A stretch of DNA of 64,000 nt. Origin: Arenimonas sp049195245 (lineage in GTDB: Bacteria > Pseudomonadota > Gammaproteobacteria > Xanthomonadales > Xanthomonadaceae). Made by a program: the position numbers and the translations under genes. Positions 6,542 through 15,231 of this stretch are shown here, piece by piece. The DNA lies in the NCBI RefSeq assembly GCF_049195245.1, contig NZ_JBMIRR010000027.1, positions 248,001 to 312,000 on the forward strand, in the 5' to 3' direction. The notes below the pieces were generated by a model. It searched no databases and was not told where the DNA came from. It was given only the letters and a program-made list of their open reading frames with translations. Numbering within the stretch: position 1 is the stretch's first letter; each line of letters starts with the position of its first letter.

Positions 6542-8128
6542 ATGACCAACACCGCCAAGGTGCCTAGCGATGGGCACACTGTCAACTCCACCGGCGCATT
6601 TCGTCCCCCGGCACAGCCCGGGCGGCCCCAGCCTCCCGCGTCGGTGGCCTCGCTCACGCATGCTCGCCAACAGCAGCAATCCGAAAAGGAAGCTGCCTGG
6701 CTGAAAGAGCACCGCACCGATGGCCGAACGAACCGGCCCAAGCCGGCGAGCATCGCGCACATCTACACGCAGCAGGCCATTCGCAGTGGGGACTGGACGT
6801 GTCAGTCCACCGCAGGCGAGGGCGAAGTCATCCACCGTTGGAGCGGCATTTGCTGGACGGCTGTCTCCGATGCCGCAGGGGACGCCATTGCGGCGAAGTG
6901 GATCGAAGCGCACGCGCCACACGCGGCGGGCGCCAAGCAGTCGGAGGGTTGCTGGTCCTGGGCGAAGAAGCGACTGCGGATTGAGAGGCCGCTGCCTGCC
7001 TTGGACACTCGGCGGTCTATCGTGCCCTGCTCGGACGGCTACATCGAGATCCTGCCTACCGGGTATCGGGTGCTGGCGCCGGACCGGTCGCTGGGCCTGA
7101 CCCACTCGGTGAACGTGGCATGCAAGCGCCCGGCGGGGTCTTCCTACGCTCCGCAGGGCCTTCCCCCGACGTCGCAGTTTGGGCGGTTCCTGCACCACGC
7201 CTTCGACAACCCCAAGGTGCTGGCGCTTGTGCAGGAGCACTGCGGCATGACGCTTCTCCCCCGCAGCTACTCGCGCGCGGCCTGGTGGCACGGTGCGGCG
7301 GGGTCGGGCAAATCCACGTTGGCCGAAATCGTGGAAGCCATGCAGGGGCAGGTGGCGCGCTTGAACCTGGAAACGCTGGGCGACACGTTCTCCCTGGAGC
7401 CCTTGGTCGGCGCCAACCTCATCCTGGTGGATGAAGTGGAGTGCGAGCGCTGGGCCGAGGGGCGGTTCAAAACCTTGGTCTCTGGCAACGGCATCGGCGT
7501 GAACCGAAAGCACCAGAAGGCGCTCGCGTCCTATCGCTCCCAGGCGAAGTGGATCATCACCAGCAACAGCGAGCCGTTCATCCGGGACAAGTCGAACGGT
7601 GTCTGGCGCCGGCTGGACATCGTTCACTGGAAGCACGCAGTGGCCGCGGAGAAGATGAACCCGACCCTGGTTCAGGACATCCTGGCCAAGGAGGCCCAGT
7701 TGGTTCTCGACTGGATGCTCGAGGGCGCACGCCGCATCGTCGCCCGTGGACGCGCTTTGGCCGACCACGAACATCCCGAAGAAGTTCGCGCGGCTAAGCG
7801 CGACGCCCGCCACAACTCGGACCAGGTCGCCGCATGGGTGGACGCCGAACAGGTCAGCCGCCGGGACGGGCACTGGATGCCGGCCAAGGATGTCTACCTG
7901 CGGTTCAAAGCCTTCCACGAGAAGCGCAGCTTGGAGAGCTTCGAGATCCTCACCGCGCGCCAGTTCTGGAACGGCATGAAGATCGCTGGCCTGGTCTCCG
8001 GACCGGCCAGCAACCGACGTATCAACGGCAACCAGACCGAGTGCCGAGAGATCCATGTCGCGGGTCGGCCGAAGCCGACCGACGATGCGCCGGACAACGA
8101 CGGGGTGGACGAGACGCCATTCGGATAA
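6542..8128 (+). CDS. D5/P4-type SF3 replication helicase (primase-helicase family)
   Basis: A 528-residue protein of the D5_N/SF3 helicase family used by phages and plasmids to open origins and drive forks. Walker A is WHGAAGSGKST (about residue 252). Walker B-like ANLILVDEVE follows at about 293, then SF3 motif C region KWIITSNSEPF (about 338) and the arginine-finger region NGVWRRLDIVHW (about 351). The N-terminal 200 residues show no clear primase metal-binding motif. A TTG 21 bases upstream is in frame, but ATG 6542 has GGAG at a workable distance. With the repeat block and small basic protein it forms a plausible replication module. Confidence 0.85.
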   Translation: MTNTAKVPSDGHTVNSTGAFRPPAQPGRPQPPASVASLTHARQQQQSEKEAAWLKEHRTDGRTNRPKPASIAHIYTQQAIRSGDWTCQSTAGEGEVIHRWSGICWTAVSDAAGDAIAAKWIEAHAPHAAGAKQSEGCWSWAKKRLRIERPLPALDTRRSIVPCSDGYIEILPTGYRVLAPDRSLGLTHSVNVACKRPAGSSYAPQGLPPTSQFGRFLHHAFDNPKVLALVQEHCGMTLLPRSYSRAAWWHGAAGSGKSTLAEIVEAMQGQVARLNLETLGDTFSLEPLVGANLILVDEVECERWAEGRFKTLVSGNGIGVNRKHQKALASYRSQAKWIITSNSEPFIRDKSNGVWRRLDIVHWKHAVAAEKMNPTLVQDILAKEAQLVLDWMLEGARRIVARGRALADHEHPEEVRAAKRDARHNSDQVAAWVDAEQVSRRDGHWMPAKDVYLRFKAFHEKRSLESFEILTARQFWNGMKIAGLVSGPASNRRINGNQTECREIHVAGRPKPTDDAPDNDGVDETPFG

Positions 8129-8233
8129 GGCGTGGCCCCACGGCGCCCGCCACCAAGGCCGGTTGCGGTAGGCTGGCGTTTCCCCGGCCAGGTTTGGTGG
8201 CCGGCTGCTAACCGCTCAACGATGGAGAAAGGC

Positions 8234-8380
8234 ATGAAGTGGCTCAAATCGTGGTGGCTTCAACTGCGCGCCAAATGGAGCAAGGACCCCGTCCTTCGCG
8301 CCAAAGCCAGCCAAGAAAGCTTGAACAAGGCGATAGGCGATACGGAAGCGGCACCACCTAGAAAGCCTCCGATCTTCTAG
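8234..8380 (+). CDS. Small Trp/Lys-rich peptide
   Basis: A 48-residue ORF beginning MKWLKSWWLQLRAKW, an amphipathic basic-aromatic helix, with a polar proline-rich tail. ATG 8234 has GGAG six bases upstream; an in-frame ATG at 8222 is less well placed. Function unknown. Confidence 0.45.
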   Translation: MKWLKSWWLQLRAKWSKDPVLRAKASQESLNKAIGDTEAAPPRKPPIF

Positions 8381-8430
8381 TCGCAGGAGCAGTCTCGCCC
8401 CCTGCGACGCCCCCCGGTTAAGCTTGGCCC

Positions 8431-8997
8431 ATGACACACGAGCCCGACGGCAAGACCGGCAACTTTTTCCGGAAGGGCCCCACCCAGGCCTCCCGGATGG
8501 TGCCCCTGGACCCTCTTATCCCCGGCTGCGGTTGGCGCATCGCCGAGCCCTACCACCTGCCTATCGAGGCTGGCATCCGCGCCGAGCGGGAACGCTTGCG
8601 GGGCAAGAGCTGGATGGTCGTGCTGTTCGAGCGGACGTTGGACTACGACGGTATCTATGAGGAGGTCCGGCTCGACGAAGGCTTCGAGGCACTTCCCCAC
8701 GCGCTCCAGCGGGCCGAGGCGCTGCTGGCCGAGCATGCTTCAGCTGCGAAAGCACTGCACCCCGAATGGCCGTTGGGCGTGGAGCGGGTGCGGTGGCCGA
8801 AGCTGACCCACGTCGCCGGCCAGCCCGTCCATCGCCTGGAGGACTTCTTCATCCACGATGGCGTGGGCTGGGGGAACCACCACGTCCAGGTGTCTGTGAT
8901 GGCCCTTCCAGATGAACCCGTCGATCGCGAGCTCATCGACGCCATCGGCGCCAACACGGAACTCCAGGCTCACTTCCGCAAGGTGGGGCGCGGCTGA
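8431..8997 (+). CDS. Hypothetical protein
   Basis: A 188-residue soluble protein without signal peptide or membrane segment. It contains WMVVLFERTLDYDGIY and a helical segment rich in Ala and Glu. The stop overlaps the next start (ATGA), so the two are probably translationally coupled. No family recognised. Confidence 0.6.
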   Translation: MTHEPDGKTGNFFRKGPTQASRMVPLDPLIPGCGWRIAEPYHLPIEAGIRAERERLRGKSWMVVLFERTLDYDGIYEEVRLDEGFEALPHALQRAEALLAEHASAAKALHPEWPLGVERVRWPKLTHVAGQPVHRLEDFFIHDGVGWGNHHVQVSVMALPDEPVDRELIDAIGANTELQAHFRKVGRG

Positions 8998-9452
8998 TGC
9001 GCGTGCGCGCCCCCTCGTTCGGTCTCTTGACCGGCACGGCCACCTGCCACGCCTGCAAAGCCCCAACGCCCGTGGCGCGTCTGTGGGTGCCGGAGCACAC
9101 CTATGTGTTTGAGCCCGGCGACGAGCCCGAGCACGAGCCGGACCCGGCGTTGCTGTCGTTCGTGAGCGCGCTTTCCGGCGCTGTGTCCGACCAGGTCCGA
9201 GTGCACGCGCCATGGATGCGCATGGCGCCCACGCGCACTTCCGGGATGACCTACCTCGCGAACCATTGCAGCGGCTGCGGCGCCGTCCAGGGCGACCACT
9301 ACCTGGGCGAGCCAGGCGAAGCGTTTTGGCCCGAGACGCCGGAGGCACTGCACGCGCTGCGGTTCCAGCCGTGCGAAGGCCCGCTGGAGGCAGAAGCAGA
9401 CCCCGGATCCAGTTCGTGGATGGACCAGGTGCCAGGATTGCCGAGGCCGTAG
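8997..9452 (+). CDS. Hypothetical protein with two CxxC pairs
   Basis: A 151-residue protein with CHACKAP near residue 17 and CSGCGAV near 90, an arrangement that could bind one zinc. An acidic Glu/Pro linker lies between them. It overlaps the preceding stop by ATGA. Likely a small zinc-ribbon-like protein of unknown role. Confidence 0.6.
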   Translation: MRVRAPSFGLLTGTATCHACKAPTPVARLWVPEHTYVFEPGDEPEHEPDPALLSFVSALSGAVSDQVRVHAPWMRMAPTRTSGMTYLANHCSGCGAVQGDHYLGEPGEAFWPETPEALHALRFQPCEGPLEAEADPGSSSWMDQVPGLPRP

Positions 9453-9653
9453 CGGGGCAAGGTTCCCCATCGACGCGGGCCGCTTGAAGGGATCCTGCCT
9501 TCACTCGTCGGGGCGCAAGGGGCAAGCCCTGCTCCACGGTGTTCCGCCCCCGCTGCGCGCGGCTTCGCCGTGCTCGCTTACGGTGCACCCCGCCTGCCGT
9601 TTCAGCGGTCGGCTCCCACGCGGCGCCTGTTGCGCCGAAGGGAGAAAAACACC

Positions 9654-9926
9654 ATGCCACGCACCCGCAAAGCCTCTGCCTACACCCTGGCCCCCGAAGA
9701 ACAGGCCATCCTCGAAGCCGCCGAGAAAATCCTCCAGCGACGCCTGAAGCGGCACGGAGAAATCCGCGACCCCGGCGCCTGCGCCGACTACCTGAAAGCC
9801 CGCTGCGCGCACCTGGACCACGAAGTCTTCGGTGTGGTCTACCTGGACACCCGGCACCGCATCCTCGACCACTTCGTGGTCAGCGGCGCAGGGACCACTT
9901 CCTTCGCGCAGCGGGGCCTCCTTTGA
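9654..9926 (+). pseudogene. RadC-like (MPN/JAB domain) fragment
   Basis: A 90-residue product. From about residue 21 it follows the RadC pattern (RRLKRHGEIRDPGACADYLK, then LDHEVFGVVYLDTRHRILDH) but stops at FAQRGLL, before the metal-binding HxH...D motif. Reading on in the next frame gives EASLHPGHSESPALPSS, a possible remnant of the HNHPSG region after a one-base shift and internal loss. RadC-like proteins are common on mobile elements. Best treated as a truncated, inactive copy. Confidence 0.6.
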
Positions 9927-10075
9927 GGCCTCGCTACATCCAGGCCACAGTGAGAGCCCGGCCCTACCCAGTTCGTGGAGATATCAGATGTCATCGACGG
10001 CTATTGTCGGAATGGCGCGTGTTTAACGAGGGCTGGCCGTCTTGTGAGTAGTGCCAGATAGCCATACTTACCAGG

Positions 10076-10091
10076 TGAGCATTAATGCTCA
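10076..10091. promoter_or_regulatory. 16-bp perfect palindrome in a 309-bp gene-free gap
   Basis: TGAGCATTAATGCTCA is a perfect inverted repeat in the gap 9927-10235, which otherwise holds only the possible RadC remnant and no supported gene. It is a possible operator for the following membrane-protein gene. Confidence 0.35.
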
Positions 10092-10235
10092 TAATACGTG
10101 CACACTCACTAACTACGTCGCTCCACGTCAACCTGCAACGCACCAACCGTTAGCGTAGAAGAGCGTCTTTTGTTCCATTGGCTGAGACTGCCTCGTTGCG
10201 GCACGAGAGGCCAATGCTGAAGATGGGAGAAGAAC

Positions 10236-11078
10236 TTGGATTTCAGAAGAGGAATACGACCAGTGCGACCATTGCCAGTTCTTGCTTGCGCACTACTGAT
10301 TGGGGCCGGCGTATTTGCTCTATTCGTCTGGAAAAAAGATGAGCCGGAGGCAACCACGATCACCGGTGTGTCGCCGGCAGCCCAGGCGAGCGCGCCGGCA
10401 CCAGTTGTCGATATAAACCCGGCCGAGAATGAGAGCGCGCCGGCTGTCCAGGAACGTCCCGCGCTTCCGTCGTCCTTGCTGACGGTCGTCGGCGACAAAC
10501 ACAGGTTCGATCCGACTAATCCGTCCAACGAGGCCACCAGCGAGGCCGATGCCGCGTGGCTGCACAAGTTTGGGTTTCTTGACCCCGAGGCTTACGACCG
10601 TTTGCGCAAAGCCTCGATGGATGAGCTTAAAGAAGCAGCGAAGGTAGATCTTCGAGCGCAAGTCATATTGGCTTACAACATGGCGGCCGCTGGCGGCTAT
10701 GGCGATCAGCCCTTTGTTCTTCTTGAAGACGCAGCAGCCCGCGGCTCTATTTTCGCCTTGGTCACTTGGGGAGATATTCATTTCTCTCTGCGGCAATATC
10801 GAAACGGTGCAATCGGAAGCGCCTATTACAAGCTGGCGCTTCGCCGTGGCTATTACACCGCGGCCACCAAGAACTACGCCATTGCTGGGGATCTGAGCGC
10901 GGAGCAGCGCTTGATCGCCGACGTTTGGGCTGAAGCGGCTTGGCTACGGCTTCAGGACGCGCGGGCTACTCGCGGACTGCCCCCGTTTGCGCAGCCTGAC
11001 TTGAGGCCTGGTTTCGAACAGTTTTTGACCACGCTTGAAGCCAGTTTTCGTCCGAATAACGCGTCAGAAAAAAAGTAA
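10236..11078 (+). CDS. Single-pass membrane protein with Sel1/TPR-like region
   Basis: About 280 residues, with an N-terminal membrane segment (LPVLACALLIGAGVFALFVW, about residues 13-32), a Pro/Ala/Glu linker, then helical repeats resembling Sel1/TPR (AYNMAAAGGYGDQPFVLLED, AARGSIFAL, YYKLALRRGYYTAATK). It would face the periplasm. The start is uncertain: TTG 10236 has GGGAG upstream and GTG 10263 is also possible. It probably shares a transcript with the small exported protein downstream. Confidence 0.6.
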   Translation: MDFRRGIRPVRPLPVLACALLIGAGVFALFVWKKDEPEATTITGVSPAAQASAPAPVVDINPAENESAPAVQERPALPSSLLTVVGDKHRFDPTNPSNEATSEADAAWLHKFGFLDPEAYDRLRKASMDELKEAAKVDLRAQVILAYNMAAAGGYGDQPFVLLEDAAARGSIFALVTWGDIHFSLRQYRNGAIGSAYYKLALRRGYYTAATKNYAIAGDLSAEQRLIADVWAEAAWLRLQDARATRGLPPFAQPDLRPGFEQFLTTLEASFRPNNASEKK

Positions 11079-11105
11079 GCAGCCAAACTCAGACTAGGGG
11101 TATGT

Positions 11106-11528
11106 ATGAAGAAGAACAAAGTTTTGCTTGGATTGCTGTTTGTTTCGGCGGTCGCTTGGGCTTGCACCGACTATGAGTTTGTCGGTGAAGTGAACGTCGG
11201 CACGGTCGATAGCCGCGACGATGTCGCAGAGGCGCTGCAAGAGCAGTTTGGCGATGATTATCCGGAGGGAACTCGCGTCAGCATGGTGGTCCGCTTCATT
11301 CTCCAGCCTGGCACCACGCCCCTCGGCACGTTCTCGATGCCTTTGACGAAGGAGTGCGACGAGAAGCTCGATGAAGCATATGAGGCCCAGATCGCGATAA
11401 ACACCACTCCAACGGGAAGCGGTGGTGGCGGTTCGATCTACTTCCCGCATTTCCCCCGTCCCTTTGGCCCCTGCGGAAGTCGCTGTGGCACGGGCACCGT
11501 TGAGGTTGGCGAGGTCAAGCCGACCTGA
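11106..11528 (+). CDS. Small exported cysteine-containing protein
   Basis: A 140-residue protein with a short signal sequence (MKKNKVLLGLLFVSAVAWAC). The Cys at 20 could be a weak lipobox or a mature-protein cysteine. The C-terminus has a Gly-rich linker, YFPHFPRPFGP and CGSRC. Function unknown; predicted periplasmic or lipid-anchored. It is closed by the terminator at 11551. Confidence 0.65.
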   Translation: MKKNKVLLGLLFVSAVAWACTDYEFVGEVNVGTVDSRDDVAEALQEQFGDDYPEGTRVSMVVRFILQPGTTPLGTFSMPLTKECDEKLDEAYEAQIAINTTPTGSGGGGSIYFPHFPRPFGPCGSRCGTGTVEVGEVKPT

Positions 11529-11550
11529 ATGCCGGAGAGATGACGAAAAT

Positions 11551-11576
11551 GGGCCCACTTGCTGGGCCCTTTTTTT
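11551..11576 (+). terminator. Rho-independent terminator
   Basis: The stem GGGCCCA / TGGGCCC is followed by seven T residues. It ends the preceding two-gene transcript. Confidence 0.9.
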
Positions 11577-11684
11577 GTGTGGAGTCGGACCCTAATCCCT
11601 AAGGGCGACAACGATCTCATTTCGTTGGATGTCAACGAAGCGACGGGGCGATCTCCTGCCGGATAGGACAACCTGGGGACGGCT

Positions 11685-12758
11685 TCACTCTTCGAAGACC
11701 GCCTGGTAGAGGCAACGGCATCCCATCGCATGGGTGCATCCTGGATGGGGAAGCTCGGGGGCCTTGCTCAAGGCGAACTTCTTGCCGTCCATAGCCGAGC
11801 ACGCAGGGCAGCTGTCCCCGCCGCCGGACACTTCCACTTTTTTGTGGCCGTTCGCCCGCATGCCTTCGAGCGTGGCCATGTTGCTCCCGTGGAAGAGCAG
11901 CATCCGCACCACGGTTTCGACGTCCAGCCGCGGGTGGCCCACCAGGCCGGGGGGCAGCCAGGCCTTGGCCCGGCTCTCTCCCGTCAGCTCGAGCATGGCG
12001 GCGACCGGGCGAAGCAGCGCCAACTCGTGCTCGGGCACATCGCGCAGGATCCCTGGCGATGCCTTGAGGATGTTTCGGGCCCGTTCTGCGAGGTGCCGAC
12101 CGATGCCTTCGCCGTGCCAGTCGATCCCGATGCCCCGGGGGAACAGCCGGGTCCGCTCGAAGGCCACGATGGTGCTCACCGCAGCGTCCAGGTTCCCGGC
12201 GCGCAAGGAGTCCATGGCGGTGGACTGCGCCACGGCCTCGGCGTCGCGCTCCCTGGCCAAGTAGTTATCGACCGGGCATTCCGCCAGCGCCGACAAGATC
12301 CACGCTTTGACCCCGGCGACGCGCAGGCGCATGGCTTCTGGGTCGGCCGCGATGAGCCGCTCGACCAGTTCGTCCTTCTTGCCGGACACCTTCAGCCCGC
12401 GCTCGTTGAGCAGGGGCTTGAGCTCGTCCACCCGGTGCTGGGTCGCAAACACCTGTTGCCAGGGTGCATCCACGAGCCAGCCGTTGCGTCGGAACAGCGC
12501 CAGCGTGTTGGGCACCGTGTCGGGCAACACGTTGGCCCAGTAGTCCTGGGCGGCGCTGGCCGGGTCGCTGCCGTGCTTGAACTTGGCCAGCAGCGCCAGG
12601 TGGGAGCGCTCCGTGGGCGGGCCGCCAGGCGTCGTTGGGGCCGGCTCACGGATGGCAGAGGCAGGCGCAGCCGGCCGCGGGGTCGGGGAGGGTGCCGGCG
12701 TTGCGGCCGGCGGCGGAACCGAAGGGCTTCCGAACAGCTTTTTTAGCCAACTCGCCAT
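11685..12758 (-). CDS. SAP-domain protein with phage gpF-like C-terminus
   Basis: A 357-residue protein: an amphipathic start MASWLKKLFG, a Pro/Ala-rich linker (about 15-50), a SAP-like DNA-binding segment LKPLLNERGLKVSGKKDEL (about 115-135), and a C-terminal cysteine cluster (CPACSAMDGKKFAL, HPGCTHAMGCRC) resembling the end of phage head-morphogenesis (gpF-like) proteins. ATG 12758 is preferred; an upstream GTG at 12818 lacks proper ribosome-site spacing. It is transcribed against its neighbours and is probably cargo of phage ancestry. Confidence 0.65.
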   Translation of the reverse strand: MASWLKKLFGSPSVPPPAATPAPSPTPRPAAPASAIREPAPTTPGGPPTERSHLALLAKFKHGSDPASAAQDYWANVLPDTVPNTLALFRRNGWLVDAPWQQVFATQHRVDELKPLLNERGLKVSGKKDELVERLIAADPEAMRLRVAGVKAWILSALAECPVDNYLARERDAEAVAQSTAMDSLRAGNLDAAVSTIVAFERTRLFPRGIGIDWHGEGIGRHLAERARNILKASPGILRDVPEHELALLRPVAAMLELTGESRAKAWLPPGLVGHPRLDVETVVRMLLFHGSNMATLEGMRANGHKKVEVSGGGDSCPACSAMDGKKFALSKAPELPHPGCTHAMGCRCLYQAVFEE

Positions 12759-12894
12759 CGTCTGCTCACTTGGTCCGGTGTCCCAGTTTACCGTCCGTGC
12801 TTCAGTCAGTGAAAACACCCTCCGGATGCATCTACGTGGCCTCCAGAAGCCTTAACAGGCCCTGTTGATGCATCTGGCACCTTTTTTCTCGTTT

Positions 12895-12906
12895 TTCTTG
12901 CAAGAA
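12895..12906. promoter_or_regulatory. 12-bp palindrome upstream of a small gene
   Basis: TTCTTGCAAGAA is perfectly symmetrical and lies in an AT-rich leader about 70 bp before the start at 12977. Candidate operator only. Confidence 0.35.
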
Positions 12907-12976
12907 ATGTAAATAGCTATTCGAGACGTGCATTTTTTGGCGTTTCGGAAAACAACTCACATATGGAGAAATACAA

Positions 12977-13246
12977 ATGAGCAATACCAACGAAAACAGC
13001 TTCACAACGATGTCCTACGACGAACTCATCAAGGTTCTGACCGAGATGGGGCCGACCACGGGGCGACATGACAAGGTGGTGGTCGAGTGCCTGACCAAGC
13101 AGCGGCTCCAGGTCGCGGCGAACTTGGCAGGTCGGCTGCTTTCCAGCGGCTATGTGAAGTCGCAGTCCACCGACCAGAAGAACCCCGAAGAGAACCGGAT
13201 TTACGTTCATTTCACGACCCCGCAAGCGCAGATGGGTAGGAACTGA
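12977..13246 (+). CDS. Hypothetical small protein
   Basis: An 89-residue soluble protein with GGAGAAATACAA before its ATG. It contains SYDELIKVLTEMG and LQVAANLAGRLLSSGYVKS, compatible with a small helical or winged-helix fold. Not recognised. Confidence 0.6.
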   Translation: MSNTNENSFTTMSYDELIKVLTEMGPTTGRHDKVVVECLTKQRLQVAANLAGRLLSSGYVKSQSTDQKNPEENRIYVHFTTPQAQMGRN

Positions 13247-13370
13247 CGGGAACACGGGCGGCGGCTCTTCGGGGCCGCCGTTTCCGCTTCAGGAAGCCGG
13301 GGAGAACCCAGTGGTAGCCTTCAATGAAGGACCGCTGGGCGGTCGGATTGAACTGCAATCGGAGGCTGCC

Positions 13371-14318
13371 ATGTGCTACTCGGCCCAGGTTTGGGGGGAT
13401 TACCACACCTACGTCCGCAAGTTCGGGGCGCAAATCGATATCAACGAGTTCGTCCGCCTCTACGGCCAGCGCCGCGAAGGCCTCAACCCCAAGATCCCCA
13501 AGGGCATGGACCTGGCGTTCGCGCACCCCAAGACCCCGGAAGAGAAACAGATCCAGGCCCTCATCAAGGCCTACAACACCGAGCTCATCGCCGACAGCGA
13601 GCAGGAGATGTTCGAGCAGGCCAAGCGTGTGGCCGACGCCGAGCGAAAGCTGGCGGTCAAGGAAACCAAGGCCGCGCTCAACGACGTGCGCGTGGGCGGA
13701 AATAAGGTCAAGCAAATGAAGCGCTGGATAGCCGACGCCAAGCGCACCGAGCTCGAGCCGGGCAAGGACAACCGCATCTGGCCGGACTGGTATGCCCCGG
13801 TCCTCATCCAGGAAGGCGGCAAGATGGTCGTGCGCCCCATGCGCTACCACTGCAGGCCTGCCGGCATGGACGCGTCGGTGGACCGCACCAAGGACGGCCG
13901 CGTGAGCGGCACCTACAACGCCCGACGGGACAACTTGACCCGGTTCTGGCGGCACCAGTTCGGCTTCACCCACGGCCTCATGCTCGCCGAGCAGTTCTAC
14001 GAGATGGTGGAAGGCCCCGACGGCAAGGCCCAGGAGATCCAGTTCAACCCCCGCACGGGCGAGACCATGCTCATCGCGTGCCTGTGGTCGCACTGGACCG
14101 ACCCCGCCGGCGTCGAGCCGGACCTCTACTCGTTCGCGGCCATCACCGACGAGCCGGAGCCCGAAGTCGCAGCCGCCGGGCACGATCGCACCATCATCAA
14201 CATCAAACCCGAGCACGTCGAAGCCTGGCTCAACCCGGATCCCCAGGACCTGGACGCCCTATTGGCCATTTTCGACGACAAGCGGCATCCTTACTACGAG
14301 CACCGGAAGGCGGCGTGA
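13371..14318 (+). CDS. SRAP-domain (YedK/HMCES-type) abasic-site protein
   Basis: SRAP proteins form a covalent thiazolidine link to abasic sites in single-stranded DNA and so protect it. The catalytic Cys must be residue 2 after Met removal, which fixes the start at ATG 13371 (MCYSAQV), with CGGAGG upstream, not at the GTG 60 bases earlier. Other hallmarks are AEQFYEM (active-site Glu), the ARRDNL region and the late HDR motif (GHDRTIINI) followed by WLNP. At 315 residues it is longer than typical YedK, owing to a charged helical insertion (about 50-130). Useful to an element that transfers as ssDNA. Confidence 0.88.
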   Translation: MCYSAQVWGDYHTYVRKFGAQIDINEFVRLYGQRREGLNPKIPKGMDLAFAHPKTPEEKQIQALIKAYNTELIADSEQEMFEQAKRVADAERKLAVKETKAALNDVRVGGNKVKQMKRWIADAKRTELEPGKDNRIWPDWYAPVLIQEGGKMVVRPMRYHCRPAGMDASVDRTKDGRVSGTYNARRDNLTRFWRHQFGFTHGLMLAEQFYEMVEGPDGKAQEIQFNPRTGETMLIACLWSHWTDPAGVEPDLYSFAAITDEPEPEVAAAGHDRTIINIKPEHVEAWLNPDPQDLDALLAIFDDKRHPYYEHRKAA

Positions 14319-14373
14319 TCCATCGCCGCGGGGTTCGGACGTCCACCGCTTCGTTCAACCAAGAAGGGAATGC

Positions 14374-14865
14374 ATGAGCAGATTTGACGACCTTATCCAG
14401 TCCGTGGGGCTCATGGCCCCGGCGCTGGCGATTGCCGCCATCGACCGCGAGCTGGCCGCTGGCATGCCCATCAACATGACTACGCAGGTGCAGGAGGAAG
14501 ACACCCCGTTTGTCGACATGGGGGCCATCGACGTGTCGCTCTTGGCCATGTGCACAGACGCGGGAGTAGCCAGGCATCTGTTGTCCAAGGGGGCGGACCC
14601 AAACCTGGAGCTCGAAAGCGGCTGCGCGACGGTGGACTTCGCGTTGGCCCAAGGCCATTTCGGCATTGTGGTGCAGTTGCTCGAGGGTGGCCTCGCGGAA
14701 ACGCAAGGCATGCTGCTGGAGAAAACCGACGCGCTCGTAGAACCCAAACATCGGAAGACCTACAAGCAGGTCGTCAACGCGTATTTCGGCACTCCCAAGC
14801 AAAAAACCGAGGTGCTGGAGTGGTCGTTGGCCGGTGGCACGTTCCGCCCGAAGCAGGCCGGGTAG
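14374..14865 (+). CDS. Ankyrin-repeat protein
   Basis: A 163-residue protein with ankyrin-like units around VSLLAMCTDAGVARHLLSKG, ADPNLELESGCATVDFALAQ and GHFGIVVQLLEGG. No signal peptide. It is one of five ankyrin genes in the window, usually beside nuclease or antirestriction genes. Probable protein-binding role; partner unknown. Confidence 0.7.
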   Translation: MSRFDDLIQSVGLMAPALAIAAIDRELAAGMPINMTTQVQEEDTPFVDMGAIDVSLLAMCTDAGVARHLLSKGADPNLELESGCATVDFALAQGHFGIVVQLLEGGLAETQGMLLEKTDALVEPKHRKTYKQVVNAYFGTPKQKTEVLEWSLAGGTFRPKQAG

Positions 14866-14879
14866 CGCCTTCGGAGCGG

Positions 14880-15082
14880 GATCCGTCGCGCTTCCCGCCA
14901 GGTCGCGAACGCCGCCTGGCCAATGGGGGTCGGCGTGGACTGGTCGAACCAGCGACCCTTGGCCAGCAGCCGAGAGACCCGCGCGCGGTAGCGGTCGGCA
15001 GCAGAGGATCCTTGGCCCGATGGCGGCGCCAGTTGCAGACACCATGGGCGGCCACGATGCTGGCCGCCGTGTTCGTGCCACT
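14880..15082 (-). pseudogene. Broken HNH endonuclease copy (frameshifted, 5'-truncated)
   Basis: On the minus strand one frame encodes TAASIVAAHGVCNWRRHRAK (about 15075-15010) and the next frame ADRYRARVSRLLAKGRWFDQ (from 14999). Together they parallel the intact HNH protein at 17303-17671, which reads TAANIVAAHQLCNRRRHLAK and then DRYRARVTRLVARGKWFDK. One missing base near 15002 explains the switch. The first half with the zinc-binding Cys pair is absent. This is a decayed paralogue in the 366-bp gap 14866-15231, which holds nothing else convincing. Confidence 0.75.
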
Positions 15083-15231
15083 GAGACCCGCGCCCCGCCT
15101 CATAGTATGAGTTAGTGCCAAGCCCGCCCCCTTGGCCGGTTCCAGAGCCTGGCGCGTTCCTGTAATGATGCTGCGGCGGCCCTGCGCGTGGACGACCCGC
15201 GGGCGGGATCTCGAATGGATGGGGGAAGAAA

